The notes below the pieces were generated by a model. It ran no database searches. It was not told the DNA's origin and saw nothing but the letters and a program-made list of their open reading frames with translations. A DNA stretch of 17,840 nt, from contig CAJMAX010000018.1 in the NCBI GenBank assembly GCA_905211505.1, positions 1 through 17,840 on the forward strand, given 5' to 3'. The position numbers and the translations under genes are program-made. Numbering within the stretch: the first letter of the stretch is position 1; each line of letters begins with the position of its first letter. This stretch comes from an uncultured bacterium (GTDB lineage: Bacteria > Cyanobacteriota > Vampirovibrionia > Gastranaerophilales > Gastranaerophilaceae). Below, one piece after another: positions 1-7,012 of this stretch.

Positions 1-1970
1 AGAATAATAAAAATATAATAATATTTATCATTTTTTTAGTATGTCTTCTTGGTGGAATTTATTCTGCAAAATTTTTTCAACCAAAACATAAATCTTATAA
101 CATTTATCAGCAGGCTTTAAGGGATTATGATAATGGAAATTATTCAAATTCTTATTTTCTTTTTTCGAAAATTGGGTATACCTCTCAGTTAAAACCATTT
201 GCTATATATAGACAGGCGCTTTGTGCTAGAGCTTTGGCAGATAAAAAATCAGAATTAAACAGGTATCAATTATTATTTAGAGTTTACCCGTCAAATAAAT
301 TGAGTTTAGAGGCAAAATATCAAGCAGCTCAACTTCTGATAGATACTGATCCCTCTTTGGCTCGCAGATATTTTGATTTTGTTTTCAAAACAACAGGTGA
401 TTCCGATTATAAAATTGCGTCAGAGTATTATAAAGCAAGAATAGCTGCAGCAAAAATCAGGTACTCTAACAGAATTTCATCAAGAGCGAAAATATCTGAT
501 ATTGAGTTATCTTTTAGGAAATATTTGGAAGAGGCACCAGGCGGAAGGCTTGCTGTTAATGCTGCAAATACTTGGTTGAAATTTAATCCGAATATAAATT
601 CGAAAGATGCAGTGCTGGTAGCTAGAGCGTATTATCTTGCAGGATTGTATGACGATGCGTCATCTGTATTTTCAAAATCAAAGCTACAAGATAATTGGGC
701 TGTTCAGGCTGCAAATTTATATAAAAAAGGTGATTACGCAAAAGTGAAAGCAATAACCGAACAGGGCGTTGCAAAATATTCCGAGAATGTTAATGCTGAT
801 GACTATAAAAGAGCTGTTGATGTATATTTAAAAATATATGATAATGCTTTTCCTGCAATTTTAAAATTGTTTAGTACTGCTAAAGGGAAAGGCAAGGATT
901 ATATTTGGAATTTAAAATGTGATAATTCCCCTGTATCAAGCAGGGCTGCATGCTACAAGGATTTGTATGTAAATTATCCATCAGGAGAATATTCAAGTAT
1001 AGCGCTATTGAACATGTTTTTTGATAGAATTCGTCAAAAAGATTATTTAAGTGCAAAGAAAATCGGCTTAGATTTTGTTGCAGGTTTCCCTGATGCTGAA
1101 CAGGCGCCAATGGTAATGTATTGGCTGGGAAAAATTGAACAGCGTTATTATAATAACTCAAATTCTATAAAATATTATCAGGAAGTAATAAATAAGTATC
1201 CTGATTCTTATTATGCATATAGAGCATTCTGGCTGCTTAATGGACTAGAAACTGCAACTATATCTGCAAATATTGATTATAAGCCTGTAGTTTATCCTTA
1301 TAAATATCCTGCTAGGTCATCTGCTTTATACAGTCTTTTGAAAGTTAAAGACTATGATATGGTTGAAAAATATACTCAGGATGATTTTATAAAAAGCTGG
1401 GTTGAATATCAGCAGGGAAATTATTCTGTTTCAGCTTATTTGGCTCAGGAAGCTATGGATAAATTGTCTTTAAAGCCGCCAAAAAATGATTTAAGATGGC
1501 GTCTTGTATATCCTCAAAATTATTATATGCAGGTTAAAAAGTATGCAGAACAGTATAATAATGACACAGCTCTAATGATGGCAATAGTAAGAGAAGAAAG
1601 TCATTTTAATTCTGAAGCACAGAGTAGTGTAGGTGCTATAGGTTTAATGCAATTAATGCCAGCAACTGCGCATGATATTGGCGCTAAGCATGGTATATCT
1701 TTTAACACAAGTTATCTGGTTAATCCAGAGTTAAATATAAGGCTTGGTAATTTATATTATTCTACAATAAGAGGAATGCTAAATAATAAAGATGTTTCAT
1801 CTATAGCAGCTTATAATGGCGGAATAGGTTCTGTAACAAGATGGAAATCTACTTTAAAATATTCTGATACCGATGAATTTGTGGAGCAAATTCCATATGA
1901 GGAAACTAAGAATTATGTTAAGAAAGTATTTAAAAGTTATTGGAATTATATAAGGATTTACCAGCACTAG
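1..1970 (+). CDS. slt: Soluble lytic murein transglycosylase, Slt70-like (GH23), 5'-truncated by the window
   Basis: This enzyme would cut peptidoglycan between MurNAc and GlcNAc with formation of 1,6-anhydroMurNAc, acting in the periplasm. The reading frame is open from base 3, so the gene begins upstream; a TTG at 234 is an internal codon. The visible product is 655 residues. It begins with a hydrophobic stretch (residues about 4-18, rich in I, F and L) that fits a signal anchor, followed by a long helical repeat region like the superhelical domain of Slt70. The C-terminal GH23 domain has MAIVREESHFN with the predicted catalytic Glu at 1596-1598, then GLMQLMPATA, LNIRLGNLYY and IAAYNGG. The end of the domain, IPYEETKNYVKKVFKSYWNY, is typical of the family. 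It lies 54 bases before the SpoIID-like gene on the same strand, with no terminator between them. I am confident of the family and less sure of the exact subfamily. Confidence 0.9.
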   Translation, partial: NNKNIIIFIIFLVCLLGGIYSAKFFQPKHKSYNIYQQALRDYDNGNYSNSYFLFSKIGYTSQLKPFAIYRQALCARALADKKSELNRYQLLFRVYPSNKLSLEAKYQAAQLLIDTDPSLARRYFDFVFKTTGDSDYKIASEYYKARIAAAKIRYSNRISSRAKISDIELSFRKYLEEAPGGRLAVNAANTWLKFNPNINSKDAVLVARAYYLAGLYDDASSVFSKSKLQDNWAVQAANLYKKGDYAKVKAITEQGVAKYSENVNADDYKRAVDVYLKIYDNAFPAILKLFSTAKGKGKDYIWNLKCDNSPVSSRAACYKDLYVNYPSGEYSSIALLNMFFDRIRQKDYLSAKKIGLDFVAGFPDAEQAPMVMYWLGKIEQRYYNNSNSIKYYQEVINKYPDSYYAYRAFWLLNGLETATISANIDYKPVVYPYKYPARSSALYSLLKVKDYDMVEKYTQDDFIKSWVEYQQGNYSVSAYLAQEAMDKLSLKPPKNDLRWRLVYPQNYYMQVKKYAEQYNNDTALMMAIVREESHFNSEAQSSVGAIGLMQLMPATAHDIGAKHGISFNTSYLVNPELNIRLGNLYYSTIRGMLNNKDVSSIAAYNGGIGSVTRWKSTLKYSDTDEFVEQIPYEETKNYVKKVFKSYWNYIRIYQH

Positions 1971-2009
1971 AAAAATCATACATTTGATATATTACATTAT
2001 TTGATAAAG

Positions 2010-2018
2010 TGATAAAAT
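2010..2018 (+). promoter_or_regulatory. Possible extended -10 promoter for the SpoIID-like gene, leaderless transcript
   Basis: TGATAAAAT fits the extended -10 pattern TGnTAtAAT and ends 6 bases before the ATG at 2025. Transcription would therefore begin at or next to the start codon. No Shine-Dalgarno sequence precedes this ATG, which agrees with a leaderless message. No good -35 box is seen, and such a motif is common by chance in AT-rich DNA. Confidence 0.35.
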
Positions 2019-2024
2019 AAGACT

Positions 2025-2885
2025 ATGAAAAAGATTTTAATTATATTAACCATATTTTTTGTGAATTTAATTATTGCAAATCCTAGTTATGCAATAAAAA
2101 TAGGACTATTAACTGAAGTTGAACAAGCCGGTGTTGGAACAAATGTAAATGGTCGTATGATAGATGTTAGGACAAATAAAACTGTTTGTACGCTTGATGC
2201 TATGAAAGGTTATGAGCTTGTTCCTTATAAAAACGAAATTGCGGTGAAAAGTGGCGGTCATTATTATTCTCTTGGTGCAGATTCAATCGTTCTAAAGCCT
2301 GATACAGAGGGTTATGTCAGTACAAAGGGAAAGTGGTACCGCGGTACTTTACTTGTAAGAAATTTTAATGGCAAATTAATTGTTATAAATGATGTAGAAC
2401 TGGAAGATTATTTGAGAGGGGTCGTCCCTTCTGAAATGCCACCAAGTTGGGAGTATGAAGCGTTAAAAGCGCAGGCTATTGCTGCCAGAAGTTTTGCTCT
2501 TGCAAATTTGGGTAAACAGTCTAAGTACGGTTTTGATTTGAAAGATAATACTGAAGACCAAGCGTATGGCGGAGCATCTGTAGAAACTAACAGAACTAAT
2601 AAGGCTATTGATGAAACTTCAGGTTTGGTTTTGACGTATGATATGAAAATAATATCTGCATATTATTGCGCTTCTGCAGGTGGAATGACCAATACTTCGG
2701 TTTGGGGTGGTTATGTTCCATATGTTCGTTCTGTTCCGTCTTTTGACGATGAAGTTAAGAAAAACGGGCATGGTGTCGGGATGTCTCAGCATGGTGCAAA
2801 TAATTTAGCAAAACAAGGGTATAATGCCTATCAAATATTACAATATTTTTATCAGGATATAAAATTTGCAAAACTCAATAATTAG
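2025..2885 (+). CDS. Secreted SpoIID/LytB-domain protein, probable peptidoglycan lytic enzyme
   Basis: SpoIID is a lytic transglycosylase that cleaves peptidoglycan lacking stem peptides; LytB homologues also occur in non-sporulating bacteria, including cyanobacteria. Residues 1-23 are a signal peptide with a likely cut after PSYA. The core begins around residue 115 and contains EDYLRGVVPSEMP, where E137 matches the catalytic Glu of SpoIID, then ALKAQAIAARSFA, YYCASAGGMTN and the C-terminal GHGVGMSQHGAN. The stretch between SVPSF and NGHGVG is very short, about 10 residues, where B. subtilis SpoIID has several tens; the core fold motifs are kept. It follows the lytic transglycosylase gene, so the two may act together on the wall. 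There is no sign of sporulation genes here, so a vegetative role is more likely. The start rests on the signal peptide, since no Shine-Dalgarno is present. Confidence 0.88.
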   Translation: MKKILIILTIFFVNLIIANPSYAIKIGLLTEVEQAGVGTNVNGRMIDVRTNKTVCTLDAMKGYELVPYKNEIAVKSGGHYYSLGADSIVLKPDTEGYVSTKGKWYRGTLLVRNFNGKLIVINDVELEDYLRGVVPSEMPPSWEYEALKAQAIAARSFALANLGKQSKYGFDLKDNTEDQAYGGASVETNRTNKAIDETSGLVLTYDMKIISAYYCASAGGMTNTSVWGGYVPYVRSVPSFDDEVKKNGHGVGMSQHGANNLAKQGYNAYQILQYFYQDIKFAKLNN

Positions 2886-2977
2886 TGAAAAATATTGATA
2901 TAACTGAATATTGTAGGGTATATATTAGTGAATATCTCTTATATCCTTAATTTAAAGAAAATTAATCTTGAAAACCC

Positions 2978-3005
2978 TTGACAGTATTGAAGAAAGTGAT
3001 ATAAT
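2978..3005 (+). promoter_or_regulatory. Consensus sigma-70 promoter of the HU gene
   Basis: TTGACA at 2978-2983 and TATAAT at 3000-3005 are separated by 16 bases. Both hexamers match the consensus perfectly, as expected for an abundant nucleoid protein. Transcription should begin near 3012, giving a leader of about 60 bases. Confidence 0.85.
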
Positions 3006-3061
3006 AAATTTGTCGATTATACAACTGCGGAAGATGGTTTATAACTCCGTGGGAAAGGAAG

Positions 3062-3068
3062 AAGGAGG
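3062..3068 (+). promoter_or_regulatory. Strong ribosome binding site of the HU gene
   Basis: AAGGAGG lies 6 bases before the ATG at 3075. It is the strongest Shine-Dalgarno sequence in the window and fixes the start. Confidence 0.85.
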
Positions 3069-3074
3069 TTCGTA

Positions 3075-3347
3075 ATGAACAAAGAAGAATTAGTAAAAGA
3101 AGTGTCTAAAAAAGCAAAAGTTTCACAAAAAGCAACTGCTGATATCTTGACAGCAACATTGGAAACAATTCAAAAAACAGTTTCTAAAGGTAAAAAAGTT
3201 ACTCTAGTTGGTTTTGGTACTTTTGAAGCTCGCAAAAGAGCTGCTAGAACAGGTAGAAACCCTCAAACAGGTGCAACTTTGAAAATCGCTGCAAAAACAG
3301 TTCCTGCATTTTCAGCTGGTAAAAAATTCAAAGAACTTGTTAAGTAA
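3075..3347 (+). CDS. hup: HU-family nucleoid DNA-binding protein
   Basis: HU is a small basic dimer that binds and bends DNA with little sequence preference. The 90-residue product is full length for the family. It begins MNKEELVKEVS, has the helical dimer body over residues 1-45, and carries the signature GFGTFEARKRAARTGRNPQTG at about 46-66. The proline of RNPQTG is the residue that intercalates in DNA in HU/IHF proteins. The C-terminus, FSAGKKFKELV, is also canonical. It is a single-gene unit with a perfect promoter, a strong ribosome binding site and a strong terminator, which fits high constitutive expression. HU cannot be told from IHF-like paralogues by sequence alone, but the lysine-rich, non-specialised sequence favours HU. 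Confidence 0.97.
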   Translation: MNKEELVKEVSKKAKVSQKATADILTATLETIQKTVSKGKKVTLVGFGTFEARKRAARTGRNPQTGATLKIAAKTVPAFSAGKKFKELVK

Positions 3348-3373
3348 TTTTCTTGATTATATAAATAAGTTTA

Positions 3374-3410
3374 GAGCCGTAAATATTATAATATTTACGG
3401 CTCAATTTTT
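3374..3410 (+). terminator. Rho-independent terminator of the HU gene
   Basis: Bases 3374-3403 form a perfect 30-base palindrome that starts GAGCCGTAAATATT, giving a stem of 13-14 pairs with a minimal loop. It is followed by AATTTTTT. It lies 26 bases after the HU stop codon. Confidence 0.93.
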
Positions 3411-3416
3411 TATCAT

Positions 3417-3480
3417 GAGCTGAACTTGTTTTTTTGTTCAACTCTGCCAAATAGGTTCCGAACAAAGTTCGGAATGACGA
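3417..3480. repeat. Palindromic intergenic repeat with two hairpins (REP-like)
   Basis: Two adjacent inverted repeats are visible. Bases 3417-3425 (GAGCTGAAC) pair with 3436-3444 (GTTCAACTC) with one mismatch around a T-rich loop. Bases 3456-3463 (TTCCGAAC) pair perfectly with 3467-3474 (GTTCGGAA) around AAA, followed by TGACG. Sequences of the form TTCCGAAC...GTTCGGAATGACG resemble dispersed palindromic repeats known from many bacterial genomes. Only one copy is present in the window, so its repeated nature is inferred. Confidence 0.55.
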
Positions 3481-3541
3481 TAGGATTATGTTTTGGGCGT
3501 GCTGTGTGGAATTTTTGTATATACGTTCCTGTTACATTTGC

Positions 3542-3570
3542 TTGAATAATGCGGTTTCTCGTGTTACTAT
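3542..3570 (+). promoter_or_regulatory. Possible promoter of the LysM-GH13 unit
   Basis: TTGAAT at 3542-3547 and TACTAT at 3565-3570 are 17 bases apart; each matches the sigma-70 consensus at 4 of 6 positions. The position after the HU terminator and before the LysM gene is right, but the match is modest. Confidence 0.35.
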
Positions 3571-3605
3571 CTATTTGTAAGGAATTTTGGGTAGTGAGGT
3601 AATAA

Positions 3606-4313
3606 ATGAAAAGTTCTACAATAAGAAGATCTACTTTATCAAGAGAAACAATGGAAGTAATTGAAAATCTTGCAAAAGAACAAGATCCAAACGGATTAAA
3701 TGAATATGTTAGACCTGATGTGGTAGAGTCTTCATCATCTGATAGTTTTTCTTCAATGGCGCAAGAAAAAGCACAGGAGATAGATTTGTTGTGGCAAACT
3801 TTTAAAAATTCACAATTTAATACAAAATCACCTGTGGCGTATTTATCTATTGGTTTTGTTTGCGGGGCTGTATTTACATTTTTGATGTTAGGCGGGTTAG
3901 GGGTATTTGTTGTAAAATCTGATGTTAATGTCAATACTTCTAAACATTCTGTTTTAACTCAACTTAAATCAGTAATCTTTCCACAGAAAACTACGGTTCC
4001 AACTCTTGAGCAGCAAGCTGACAATGCAGAAGAGACCGTTAATGCGAAAGTTTCTGTTCCCTCTGAAGATGAAACATCTCAAAATAATGTTTTAGAAGCT
4101 TCAGTTCAAAATTCTTCTGAAAATATATCTAATGTCGATTTAAAAAATTCAAAAGTTTACATAGTAAAAGAAGGCGATACTGGTGAAAGTATAATTAAAC
4201 ATTATTTTGGAGCTTATTCTCCTGAAAAAGCTGAAATAATTATGAAAGCAAATAATCTAAAAAATCTTGATAGAATAAATATTGGTCAAGAAATAATTAT
4301 TCCGGTAGAATAG
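3606..4313 (+). CDS. Single-pass membrane protein with C-terminal LysM domain
   Basis: LysM modules bind GlcNAc-containing glycans such as peptidoglycan. The 235-residue product has a polar N-terminal region (1-75) with a basic start, one strong transmembrane helix at about 76-103, a Ser/Thr/Asn/Glu-rich linker (about 105-182) and a LysM domain at about 184-233. The LysM core reads VYIVKEGDTGESI, then ANNLKNLDRINIGQEIIIP. The predicted topology is cytoplasmic N-terminus and LysM outside, tethering the membrane to the wall. GAGG 7 bases before the ATG supports the start. The next gene, a secreted GH13 protein, follows after 31 bases without a terminator, so the two are probably co-transcribed. 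The N-terminal cytoplasmic part matches nothing I recognise; it could bind a cytoplasmic partner. Confidence 0.8.
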   Translation: MKSSTIRRSTLSRETMEVIENLAKEQDPNGLNEYVRPDVVESSSSDSFSSMAQEKAQEIDLLWQTFKNSQFNTKSPVAYLSIGFVCGAVFTFLMLGGLGVFVVKSDVNVNTSKHSVLTQLKSVIFPQKTTVPTLEQQADNAEETVNAKVSVPSEDETSQNNVLEASVQNSSENISNVDLKNSKVYIVKEGDTGESIIKHYFGAYSPEKAEIIMKANNLKNLDRINIGQEIIIPVE

Positions 4314-4344
4314 ATTTTAATTTTAAAAATTTGGTGGTGACATT

Positions 4345-5889
4345 ATGAAGTTATGTAGAAAAATTCTTTCTTTAGCACTAACAATGTGTTGTTTTTCCAG
4401 TATTGGAGCCAATGCGGAAGTTTGGAAAAATGATTTAAGAACCAAATTTTTAGAAAACGAAGCTGTTATTATGGAGATAAATATCCGCTCCTTTAATTCT
4501 CAGGATTTGAATGGGGATGGATTTATTCAGGAAGAAAATTTAGAGATAAAGGGTAATTTCCTGAATGCAATAGAACGTCTTGATGAGTTGAAAAGTTTAG
4601 GTATCAATACGATTCATATTCTGCCAGTAACACCGACTGGAAAACTCAAAGCTCTAGGGACTGCAGGAAGTTTGTATGCTGCATCAGATTTTAGTTCAAT
4701 CAGTGAGGATTTGAAAGATAAAACTTCAGATTTGTCAGTAGAAGAACAGTCAAAAAAGTTTATTGAAGAAGCACATAAAAGAAATATTCGGGTAATTGTA
4801 GATGTTCCGGCTTGTGGTTCTTATGATTTGTATTTGCAGAGACCGGATTTGTTTGTAACAAACCAGTTGGGTGAACCTGTAGTTCCTGCAGATTGGACAG
4901 ATGTAAGACTTTTATCAGTTGGTACGGAAGATAATATTGATACCAATGTTTATAGTTTATATAAGGATTTTGTAAAATATGTAATTAATTTGGGTGCAGA
5001 TGGTATTAGGGCTGATGTTGCCCACTGCAAAACTGCTGCATTTTGGAAAGAGTTGATTGCATATTCGCGTACAAAAGACCCTGAGTTTTTATGGCTTGCT
5101 GAATCTTCTGAATCTTGGCATGAGGCTGTATCTTCTTATGGTGTTTTCACTCCGTACAATAAGTTGTTGGAGGCAGGTTTTGATGGTTATTATGGCTCAT
5201 TCTTTAATATAAAAGACTGGAAAAATGCCAAAGATTTATATAGGGATGTTTCTTTAACGCTGAATGAGGTTAAAAAATTCAAAGAGGCAAAATCTTCAAT
5301 TGGAGCTTTCACGACTCATGATGAAGTTAGTCCTATTTTGTTAAAAGGTCCAGCAATGAGTGATATGATAATATGGCTTAATGCAACGTTACCTGTTGAT
5401 TCTTATTTTGTTGATGGTTTTCAAACAGGTGACGATTATTCCTACAGGAAAGGTAATAGGTTAGCGGAACATTCAAATACTGATGATAATACATATTTTA
5501 CGCACAGAGGTAAGATCGACATCTTTAATTTTTCAAGAAAGCCTGGAGGTAATAATAATATACTGAGAAATGATTTTTTACTTGCGAATAATGTTAAAAA
5601 AAGTTTGCTGCCGGTATTGAATGATGGTGTATTTACTCCAATAAAAACAAATAATCAAAAAGTGTTTGCTTATACTTTTGGGAATAATGTAAAACGAGTT
5701 GTAACTATAGGAAATTTAGATTTTGAAACTCCAGTAAAAACAACGGTCAAAATTCCAAAATATAATAAACGATATAATGTTTTGCCTATAAAAATTTCAT
5801 CAATGCCGGATGTCAATAAGCGAGGAAAGGTTTCATTGACCTTGCAGCCGGGTGAGATAGTTGTGTTGATAGTGCATGAGTTATTGTAA
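4345..5889 (+). CDS. Secreted GH13 (alpha-amylase family) glycosidase-like protein
   Basis: GH13 enzymes hydrolyse or transfer alpha-glucosidic bonds. The 514-residue product has a signal peptide (residues 1-24, likely cut after GANA) and a TIM-barrel with the usual motif order. These are RSFNSQDLNGDGF near 48-60 (calcium-site-like), IVDVPACGS (region I, D153), GADGIRADVAHC (region II, nucleophile D224), LWLAESSES (region III, acid/base E253) and FTTHDEVSP (region IV, D326). The catalytic triad is complete. Region I lacks the usual Asn-His pair (DxxxNH), which suggests unusual substrate handling. The C-terminal ~85 residues fit a beta domain of the kind GH13 proteins carry. Because it is exported and follows a LysM protein, its substrate may be an envelope or extracellular glucan rather than cytoplasmic glycogen. 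The exact subfamily and specificity are unknown. The end overlaps the convergent acsC-like gene by 9 bases. Confidence 0.82.
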   Translation: MKLCRKILSLALTMCCFSSIGANAEVWKNDLRTKFLENEAVIMEINIRSFNSQDLNGDGFIQEENLEIKGNFLNAIERLDELKSLGINTIHILPVTPTGKLKALGTAGSLYAASDFSSISEDLKDKTSDLSVEEQSKKFIEEAHKRNIRVIVDVPACGSYDLYLQRPDLFVTNQLGEPVVPADWTDVRLLSVGTEDNIDTNVYSLYKDFVKYVINLGADGIRADVAHCKTAAFWKELIAYSRTKDPEFLWLAESSESWHEAVSSYGVFTPYNKLLEAGFDGYYGSFFNIKDWKNAKDLYRDVSLTLNEVKKFKEAKSSIGAFTTHDEVSPILLKGPAMSDMIIWLNATLPVDSYFVDGFQTGDDYSYRKGNRLAEHSNTDDNTYFTHRGKIDIFNFSRKPGGNNNILRNDFLLANNVKKSLLPVLNDGVFTPIKTNNQKVFAYTFGNNVKRVVTIGNLDFETPVKTTVKIPKYNKRYNVLPIKISSMPDVNKRGKVSLTLQPGEIVVLIVHELL

Positions 5890-7008
5890 TTTTCTCACAA
5901 ATTCATTGATTGCTGAGGCTTCGTGTGTCCCTATGATAAATTCAAAATCGGGGCAGGCTTCTTTTAATTCATCTTTAATATGAGCTAACAAGCCCGGTAT
6001 TATAATTTTTCGTGTGTTTAGATTTTCTCTTATTTTTAAGTTTGAAAGGGTTTTAGCAACAATATTTGCTGTAAATTTTTCGGCAGACCAAGCTGTTAAA
6101 ACACTCATTCCATCTGCAGGTATAACTATTAAATAGGATGGGACGTCTAAATCTTCTAATTCATTTGCTACTGCAAAAAATGTCAGGGCAAAGTTTGTAG
6201 TAAGAAATACTATAGAATTTTTATCAGGGTTATTAAATTCATATAAGTTTGATTCAACCTGTAGTGATTTTTGCGGATCAGTAAAGATGTTTTGGCGTAG
6301 TGTTAGCAAAGTTGAAAACATTGCTTCATCAAACTCTTCAAATATTATCATGTTGGCATATTTGCATATAAAAAAGCTTGCTTGCGTACAGGTTGTGAAT
6401 ATATCAGTTGTCTTTTTCATATAAACACAGACTGGTGTTGAATATTTATCATCTTTTTCAAGTATAGCTTTGGTTCGTGTTGTAATTAAATAATCTTTTG
6501 TTTTTTTGAACTCAGAATTAATAATAAAATCAAGTTCCAGTTTTTGAAATTCTTCAAAAGTGATTGTATTTATATTAGGAGATGTTATTGTCTTATTATT
6601 AAAATTTTTTAGGATGATTAAATCTACTTTTAAGTTTTCGTTTACTCTTTTTATTTCAAACTCGTTGATTCGTTTAATTTGTTCTTGGTAGTATATAGAA
6701 TTGCAATCTACAATGACTGCCAAAGCTGTTCTGTTTATAAATGTTTTTTCATGTCTAAAAAGAACATTTTCGCCGCCGATTTTTAAATCTCCGATAGATA
6801 TTGTTTTCTGTGCGTGTTTTACACTATGCAAATACTTTTCTTCTAGTTCTTGTGAAATATATGGGCATTTTTTTATATTTATATTCTGTTTTGCTAATTT
6901 TAATGCAAATGCCATACAGGTAGGACAACCGCATTGTTTGCAATTAGAATATTCTTCTTTTTTTGCTGCAGGAAGATATTTAAAAATTTGTAAGCCTGTC
7001 ATTTCCAT
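5881..7008 (-). CDS. acsC: Corrinoid/iron-sulfur protein large subunit (AcsC/CdhE-like)
   Basis: AcsC with AcsD forms the corrinoid iron-sulfur protein (CFeSP), which takes the methyl group of methyl-tetrahydrofolate (via AcsE) on to cobalamin in the Wood-Ljungdahl pathway. The N-terminus has C23-x2-C26-x4-C31-x16-C48, the exact spacing of the [4Fe-4S] ligands in this family, within NCKQCGCPTCMAFALKLA. Then comes GGENVLFRHEKTF (about 79-90), typical of AcsC. The C-terminal cobalamin domain (about 288-375) carries DGMSVLTAWSAEKFTA, IIIPGLLAHIKDEL and FIIGTHEASAI. The length of 375 is shorter than the usual roughly 445, and the loss falls in the TIM-barrel region. C28 is an extra cysteine. The gene starts 4 bases after acsD. 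The start could also be M3. No CODH or acetyl-CoA synthase gene is near, so it probably serves methyl transfer to something other than acetyl-CoA synthase. Confidence 0.87.
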   Translation of the reverse strand: MEMTGLQIFKYLPAAKKEEYSNCKQCGCPTCMAFALKLAKQNINIKKCPYISQELEEKYLHSVKHAQKTISIGDLKIGGENVLFRHEKTFINRTALAVIVDCNSIYYQEQIKRINEFEIKRVNENLKVDLIILKNFNNKTITSPNINTITFEEFQKLELDFIINSEFKKTKDYLITTRTKAILEKDDKYSTPVCVYMKKTTDIFTTCTQASFFICKYANMIIFEEFDEAMFSTLLTLRQNIFTDPQKSLQVESNLYEFNNPDKNSIVFLTTNFALTFFAVANELEDLDVPSYLIVIPADGMSVLTAWSAEKFTANIVAKTLSNLKIRENLNTRKIIIPGLLAHIKDELKEACPDFEFIIGTHEASAINEFVRKLQ

Positions 7009-7012
7009 TGAT

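Noticed and set aside
234..1970. A TTG start at 234 for the lytic transglycosylase
   Set aside because: The frame continues open upstream through a hydrophobic signal-anchor-like segment to base 3, and no Shine-Dalgarno precedes 234.
3413..3934. A 173-residue open frame on the - strand
   Set aside because: It lies antisense to the LysM gene and the palindromic repeat; its C-terminal part is just the repeat read as protein, and no ribosome binding site or family motif is seen.
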